A stretch of 10,393 nt of DNA from Actinomycetota bacterium (GTDB lineage: Bacteria > Actinomycetota > Actinomycetes > S36-B12), in the NCBI GenBank assembly GCA_027729865.1, contig JAQCBM010000045.1, forward strand, positions 1 to 10,393, written 5' to 3'. Made by a program: the position numbers and the translations under genes. A model generated the notes under the pieces. It was not told where the DNA came from. It ran no database searches and saw nothing but the letters and a program-made list of their open reading frames with translations. This document shows, in pieces, positions 6,429 through 10,393 of the stretch (positions are counted from its first letter, which is position 1; every line of letters starts with the position of its first letter).

Positions 6429-7084
6429 CGAAGGGCTAGTAGTCGATCCACCGCCCAGAACAGCAGGCCGAGGATGATGCCAAGCGCGGCCACGCCGGCG
6501 ATGTTCGTCAACACGGCGGGCAGCCCGTAAGCGATCACGTTCAAGAATCCGTAGGGATGAGCGGCGATGAACTCTCCACGAATGAGGGTGTAGAGCGCCC
6601 AGGCGATTGGGATGACAAGTGCAGTGAAGATCGAAACGAAAGTGAGTTGACGGCGTGGTCCCACCAACAACCACAAGAAGACAGTCATGATCGGCACGAT
6701 GTAGTGCTTGAGAGCATTGACGATGATGTCCAGGCCCTCTACCTGGGCATCGGGTGCAAGCACAATCGCGTAGATCAACCCGGTGATCGCGATCATCACG
6801 AGTGAGTCCATCCGCACTGCGTGCCACACCGGGCCACCACGATCGGGATTGCGGGCGAGCATCGTCAAGACCACTGCAACGATCAGGTTGCTGAGGTTCG
6901 TGAAGTAGCTCAGCGAATCGATCACGCGGCCGAAAAGTCCAGTAACGCCATCCGCGTTCACGCCAAGGGAGTTGGGCTGGATGTCCACCGGCGGATACAC
7001 GTTGAAGATGGTCAGCACCATCCCCAAAGCCAGCCCGAACCAGGTGATCCCGGCGGCTATCGCGTACACCCGTCGCGTTGTCAT
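6419..7084 (-). CDS. Pr6Pr family integral membrane protein
   Basis: A 221-residue protein with about six transmembrane segments (8-27, 58-76, 93-110, 121-141, 147-167, 188-210). It carries the pattern of the Pr6Pr/FAR-17a (androgen-induced gene 1-like) family: SYFTNLSNL (59-67), the KHYIVP histidine motif (126-131) after the third helix, and HPYGFLNV (176-183) before the last helix. Eukaryotic AIG1/ADTRP relatives hydrolyse fatty-acid esters of hydroxy fatty acids, but the role of bacterial members is not established and should not be assumed. The ATG lies 40 bases downstream of the pseudo-aldehyde-dehydrogenase stop. It could be the tail of the deo operon or have its own leaderless promoter, as no Shine-Dalgarno is present. 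It converges on VKOR with a 10-base overlap. Confidence 0.75.
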   Translation of the reverse strand: MTTRRVYAIAAGITWFGLALGMVLTIFNVYPPVDIQPNSLGVNADGVTGLFGRVIDSLSYFTNLSNLIVAVVLTMLARNPDRGGPVWHAVRMDSLVMIAITGLIYAIVLAPDAQVEGLDIIVNALKHYIVPIMTVFLWLLVGPRRQLTFVSIFTALVIPIAWALYTLIRGEFIAAHPYGFLNVIAYGLPAVLTNIAGVAALGIILGLLFWAVDRLLALRQK

Positions 7085-7090
7085 GAGGGC

Positions 7091-7096
7091 ACTTTA
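7091..7096 (-). promoter_or_regulatory. Candidate -10 element for the Pr6Pr-type gene
   Basis: On the minus strand this reads TAAAGT (TANNNT pattern, 4 of 6 matches to TATAAT) and ends 6 bases before the ATG at 7084, the same spacing as the element before add. The ATG lacks a Shine-Dalgarno, so a leaderless transcript is plausible. No -35 consensus is visible upstream. Read-through from the deo genes is an alternative. Confidence 0.3.
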
Positions 7097-7124
7097 GGTG
7101 TTTTTGACAGGTGAACCGGGGTGA

Positions 7125-7988
7125 TCATGCACCGATTGGGTGCCAGACGGTCTTGATTTCGGTGAAGGCGCGGATGCGCGACAACGTGGGGGTCGCGTAC
7201 CAATCGGCACCCGGCTTTGGTTGGCGAACGCGCTTCACCGTTCCAGCGGCTTGCCGTTCGAGTTCGGTGGCGACGGATTCGTCGACGATGCCGGTGAGAT
7301 CCAGGGCGTTGACATCCGCATGCTCGGCGAGCCAAGGCATGACCTCAGCCGGTGCGCCGGTGAGGACGTTGACCACGCCGCCGGGGACATCGGAGGTGGC
7401 GAGGCATTCAGCGAGGGTGATTGCGGGGATCGGGTGCACGGGACTGGGCATCACCACACATGAGTTACCGGTGACTATGACCGGCGCGATGACGGATGTC
7501 AGCCCCAGGATGCTCTGATCTTGGGGTGCAACCGCGGCGACCACACCTGTGGGGTCGGGGATCGAGAAGTTGAAGTAGGGCCCGGCAACGGGATTCGTGT
7601 TGCCGATTAGCTGGGCGTACTTATCGGCCCAGCCGGCGTACCAGACCCAACGGTCGATGGCAGCGTCTAGTTGGTTGGCCGCCTTCTTGGTGGAGACACC
7701 TTCGCCCTGTTCGATTTCGGCGATGAATTGCTCGCGGCGGCCTTCCATGACCTCGGCGATGCGGTAGAGAACCTGTCCGCGGTTGTATGCAGTGGCGGTG
7801 GACCACTTCGCGAATGCGCTTCGTGCTGCCAACACGGCGTCGCGTGCGTCCTTGCGGCTCGCTTGGGCGACGTTGGCGATGAACGTGCCGTTGGTATCGG
7901 TGACTTCGTAGGTGCGACCGGATTCACTCCGCGGGAACGCGCCGCCGATGAAGAGCTTGTGGGTCTTGCGGACCTCGACTCTGCTCAT
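7125..7988 (-). CDS. Catalytically empty aldehyde-dehydrogenase-like protein (ALDH16 C-terminal-domain type)
   Basis: A 287-residue protein aligned by eye with the N-terminal 60% of its upstream neighbour: KLFIGGAF (11-18), WYAGWADKY (116-124), GVVAAVAPQDQ (148-158), GNSCVVMPSP (174-183) and PGGVVNVLTG (202-211). The usual PWN is replaced by APQDQ, and the cofactor-binding Lys of VLKPAE is Met180. The part carrying the ELGG glutamate, the cysteine nucleophile and EEIFGPV is absent. It should therefore be non-catalytic. The order full domain then short pseudo-domain, and the C-terminal ending TVWHPIGA, match what I recall of ALDH16 proteins, where the pseudo-domain aids dimer assembly. GGAGGA lies 6 bases before the ATG, which overlaps the upstream stop as ATGA. 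It is probably a structural subunit of the enzyme made by the preceding gene. Confidence 0.8.
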   Translation of the reverse strand: MSRVEVRKTHKLFIGGAFPRSESGRTYEVTDTNGTFIANVAQASRKDARDAVLAARSAFAKWSTATAYNRGQVLYRIAEVMEGRREQFIAEIEQGEGVSTKKAANQLDAAIDRWVWYAGWADKYAQLIGNTNPVAGPYFNFSIPDPTGVVAAVAPQDQSILGLTSVIAPVIVTGNSCVVMPSPVHPIPAITLAECLATSDVPGGVVNVLTGAPAEVMPWLAEHADVNALDLTGIVDESVATELERQAAGTVKRVRQPKPGADWYATPTLSRIRAFTEIKTVWHPIGA

Positions 7989-9430
7989 GAGTTGTCCTCC
8001 GTATCAAGGTAGGCGCCCAGGCCAGCGATGCCGCCTTCGCGACCGAAGCCGGACTCCTTGAAACCGCCGAACGGGCTGGTCGGGTCGAATCGGTTGAAGG
8101 TGTTCGCCCAAACCACTCCGGCACGCATCTTGTCGGCCATCCACAGGATGCGGCTGCCCTTCTCGGTCCAGATGCCAGCAGACAAACCGAAGGGAGTGTT
8201 GTTCGCCTTCTCGACTGCTTCCTCGGGTGTGCGGAAGGTCAGGACCGACAGCACTGGGCCGAAGATCTCCTCGCGTGCGATGCGGTGGGCTTGCGTGACG
8301 TTCGTGAATACCGTGGGAGGGAACCAAAAGCCCTTGTCTGGGATCGGGCATGTGGGGCTCCAGCGCTGTGCGCCTTCGTCTTCACCAGACTTGGCGAGTT
8401 CCTCGATCTTGGACAGTTGCGCGCGTGAGTTGATGGCGCCGATGTCGGTGTTCTTGTCCATGGGGTCGCCCAGGCGCAGCGTTTGCAGCCTGCGCTTCAG
8501 CGAGTGCAGGGCCTCATCGGCGATCGATTCCTGCAAGAGCAAGCGACTGCCAGCGCAGCACACGTGACCTTGGTTGAAGTAGATGCCGTTGACGATGCCC
8601 TCGATGGCCTGATCTATAGGGGCGTCGTCGAAAAGAATGTTTGCGGCCTTGCCACCGAGCTCGAGAGTGAGTTTCTTGTTCGTTCCTGCCACTGCACGTT
8701 GGATCGCCTTGCCCACCTCGGTGGATCCGGTGAAGGCAACCTTGTTCACGTCCGGGTGTTCCACGAGCATGCGGCCGGTGTCACCTGCGCCGGTGATGAT
8801 GTTGACCACGCCCGGAGGCAGGTCGGCCTGCTGGCAGATGTCTGCGAAGGCGAGCGCGGTGAGTGACGTTGTCTCGGCCGGCTTGAGCACCACGGTGTTG
8901 CCGCAGGCCAGCGCGGGTGCGATCTTCCAGGCGAGCATCAGCAGCGGGAAGTTCCACGGGATCACCTGCGCGGCAACGCCAAGAGACTTCGGATCCGGTC
9001 CGTACCCGGCGAACTCGAGTTTGTCGGCCCACCCTGCGTGGTAGAAGAAGTGCGCGGCAACGAGTGGGATATCCACGTCTCGGGATTCGCGGATCGGCTT
9101 GCCGTTGTCCAGCGTCTCGAGCACTGCGAGTTCGCGGGAGCGCTCTTGGATGATGCGCGCGATACGGAAGATGTATTTCGCGCGGTCTTTGCCGGACATC
9201 TTCGACCAGGTTTTGTCGTATGCCTTGCGCGCTGCTTTGACGGCCGCATCGACGTCGGCCTGGCCGGCCTCAGCCACCGCGCTCAGAACTTCCTCGGTGG
9301 CCGGGTTGATGGTCTTGAAGTACTCGCCGGATTTCGGTTCGACGAACTTCCCACCGATGAACAGCCCATAGTTGGAGTCGATGTTGACGATTGCTTGGGA
9401 CTCCGGTGCTGGGGCGTAGTCGAAGGTCAT
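7985..9430 (-). CDS. NAD(P)-dependent aldehyde dehydrogenase (ALDH16-like catalytic subunit)
   Basis: A 481-residue full-length aldehyde dehydrogenase with all catalytic features: PWN with Asn160, VLKPAE with Lys183, FTGSTEVG (233-240), general base Glu257 in LELGGK, nucleophile Cys291 in NQGHVCCAGS, and cofactor-binding Glu388 in EEIFGPV. It ends with the FGGFKESGFGREGG segment. It oxidises an aldehyde to its acid in the cytoplasm. Since deoC lies 18 bases upstream on the same strand, acetaldehyde from deoxyribose 5-phosphate is the likely substrate. The N-terminal FDYAPAPES motif (3-11) is not typical of ordinary ALDHs but resembles the YGPxPES start of ALDH16 proteins as I remember them. 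A weak AAAAGG lies about 10 bases before the ATG. It probably works as a complex with the next gene's product. Confidence 0.93.
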   Translation of the reverse strand: MTFDYAPAPESQAIVNIDSNYGLFIGGKFVEPKSGEYFKTINPATEEVLSAVAEAGQADVDAAVKAARKAYDKTWSKMSGKDRAKYIFRIARIIQERSRELAVLETLDNGKPIRESRDVDIPLVAAHFFYHAGWADKLEFAGYGPDPKSLGVAAQVIPWNFPLLMLAWKIAPALACGNTVVLKPAETTSLTALAFADICQQADLPPGVVNIITGAGDTGRMLVEHPDVNKVAFTGSTEVGKAIQRAVAGTNKKLTLELGGKAANILFDDAPIDQAIEGIVNGIYFNQGHVCCAGSRLLLQESIADEALHSLKRRLQTLRLGDPMDKNTDIGAINSRAQLSKIEELAKSGEDEGAQRWSPTCPIPDKGFWFPPTVFTNVTQAHRIAREEIFGPVLSVLTFRTPEEAVEKANNTPFGLSAGIWTEKGSRILWMADKMRAGVVWANTFNRFDPTSPFGGFKESGFGREGGIAGLGAYLDTEDNS

Positions 9431-9448
9431 GTGTCTTGTGCCTTTTCC

Positions 9449-10390
9449 CTAATCGATCGTGACGTAGTCGGGGCCGGAGTAGTGGCCATCGCGCATCCGT
9501 TGGCGCTGCTGGAGCAGATCGTTCAGCAGGCTGGATGCACCGAAGCGGAACAGGTCCGGGGTGAGCCAGTCGTTGCCGACTGTCTCATTGACCAGGATTA
9601 GGTACTTGATGGCGTCCTTGCTCGTCTTGATGCCGCCAGCTGCCTTCACGCCCACCTTGGTGCCGGTCTTGTCCGCGAAATCGCGCACCGCCTCGAGCAT
9701 GAGCAGCGTGACGGGCAGGGTCGCAGCGGGGGAGACCTTGCCTGTCGAAGTCTTGATAAAGTCCGCGCCGGCCTCCATCGCGAGCCAGCTAGCACGGCGG
9801 ACGTTGTCGTAGGTCTTGAGTTCGCCCGTCTCCAAGATCACCTTGAGGTGCGCGGTGCCGCAGGCTTCCTTGATGGCCGCGATCTCGTTGAAGACCTTGG
9901 CGTAATCGCCGGACAGGAACGCACCGCGGTCGATGACCATGTCGATCTCATCGGCGCCCGCGGCAACAGCCTCCTTGGTGTCCATGAGCTTGACGTCCAT
10001 GCTCGCCCGGCCGCTGGGGAAGGCGGTTGCGACGGCAGCCACATGGATCTGGTTTTGGACTGCATCTCGTGCGGTGGGAACCAGGTCTCCGTAGACACAG
10101 ACCGCGGCAACGCTCGGGCAGGTGTTGTCGGTTGGATCCGGGCGCAACGCCTTCGCGCACATCGCCTTCACCTTGCCGGGGGTGTCCATGCCCTCGAGGG
10201 TGGTGAGGTCGACCATCGAGATGGCGGTGTCGATCGCCCAGATCTTGGATTCGTTCTTGATCGAGCGGGTGGCCAAGGTCGCGGCGCGGGCCTCGAGGCC
10301 CACCTGATCCACGCCAGGGAGGCCCTTGAGGTACGCCTTCAGTCCGTCCGAGGAGGTGTCGGTGAGGGGGCGGGTGGGAAGAAGGCTCAC
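9449..10390 (-). CDS. deoC: Deoxyribose-phosphate aldolase, long (eukaryote-like) form
   Basis: DeoC cleaves 2-deoxy-D-ribose 5-phosphate to glyceraldehyde 3-phosphate and acetaldehyde, the last step of deoxynucleoside breakdown. Numbering from the GTG at 10390 (313 residues), visible landmarks are Asp61 in VDLTTL, Asp150 in EIDMVI, HLKVILETGEL (181-191), the Schiff-base Lys213 in DFIKTSTGK, and Lys249 in GVKAAGG (usually KPAGG). The C-terminal GNDWLTPDLFRFGASSLL matches the long form typified by human DERA (about 318 residues) rather than the about 250-260-residue E. coli type. The length suggests the start is near 10390, but the frame stays open to the window edge, so the true start and ribosome binding site cannot be confirmed. 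It heads the visible part of the minus-strand deo operon. Confidence 0.93.
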   Translation of the reverse strand: MSLLPTRPLTDTSSDGLKAYLKGLPGVDQVGLEARAATLATRSIKNESKIWAIDTAISMVDLTTLEGMDTPGKVKAMCAKALRPDPTDNTCPSVAAVCVYGDLVPTARDAVQNQIHVAAVATAFPSGRASMDVKLMDTKEAVAAGADEIDMVIDRGAFLSGDYAKVFNEIAAIKEACGTAHLKVILETGELKTYDNVRRASWLAMEAGADFIKTSTGKVSPAATLPVTLLMLEAVRDFADKTGTKVGVKAAGGIKTSKDAIKYLILVNETVGNDWLTPDLFRFGASSLLNDLLQQRQRMRDGHYSGPDYVTID

Positions 10391-10393
10391 GGG

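Noticed and set aside
7104..7109. TTGACA on the + strand, a perfect -35 hexamer
   Set aside because: No -10 at suitable spacing and no + strand gene follows; both flanking genes are on the minus strand.
7129..7143. Hairpin GCACC-GATTG-GGTGC at the end of the pseudo-ALDH gene as a terminator
   Set aside because: The stem is only 5 bp, lies inside the coding region, and no U-tract follows on the minus strand.
7125..7988. Short ALDH-like gene as a decayed pseudogene of a full aldehyde dehydrogenase
   Set aside because: It has a strong ribosome binding site, an ATGA overlap, no internal stop and an orderly C-terminus matching the ALDH16 second domain, so it looks like a maintained protein without catalysis rather than a broken one.
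9038..9601. 187-codon + strand frame opposite the ALDH and deoC genes
   Set aside because: It runs antisense across two well-supported genes and their junction, without any recognisable domain or ribosome site.

Overview
The window looks like a chromosomal stretch of a high-GC actinobacterium (Actinomycetota). Coding regions have a strong G/C preference at third positions, GTG starts are used, and several proteins have an actinobacterial character: an adenosine deaminase of the Streptomyces type, a short fructosamine-kinase-like protein, a VKOR thiol oxidoreductase and a long-form DeoC. No RNA gene, insertion sequence, CRISPR array or phage gene was seen. The genus cannot be named from this sequence. 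Coding density is very high; no gene-free stretch exceeds about 200 bases.

Left block (1-3572). The 3' end of an unidentified + strand gene is followed by a 110-base leader with short direct repeats. Next comes an SDR oxidoreductase (+) resembling 3-alpha,20-beta-hydroxysteroid dehydrogenases. Converging on it is a minus-strand operon that runs GAF-LuxR regulator, small secreted protein, FUSC-type membrane transporter, with gaps of only 15-16 bases. The SDR and FUSC stops overlap tail to tail by 11 bases. The region between the regulator and the next + gene holds a perfect 7-bp inverted repeat that may be an operator.

Middle block (3573-6428, +). Adenosine deaminase, a coiled-coil/single-TM microprotein, a fructosamine-kinase-family protein and a vitamin K epoxide reductase homologue form a tight run. 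The last two share a GTGA start/stop overlap. The VKOR gene converges with a minus-strand gene, again with a tail-to-tail overlap (10 bases).

Right block (6419-10393, -). Transcription runs deoC, a full-length aldehyde dehydrogenase, a 287-residue catalytically empty aldehyde-dehydrogenase-like protein, then a Pr6Pr-type membrane protein. The two aldehyde dehydrogenase genes overlap by ATGA. Together they look like a split two-gene form of the double-domain ALDH16 family.

The recurring metabolic theme is deoxynucleoside salvage. Adenosine deaminase acts on (deoxy)adenosine. Deoxyribose 5-phosphate made from deoxynucleosides is cleaved by DeoC to glyceraldehyde 3-phosphate and acetaldehyde, and the neighbouring dehydrogenase would oxidise the acetaldehyde. 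The most interesting items are the split ALDH16-like pair, the regulator/secreted protein/FUSC operon, and the microprotein-FN3K-VKOR run behind adenosine deaminase.
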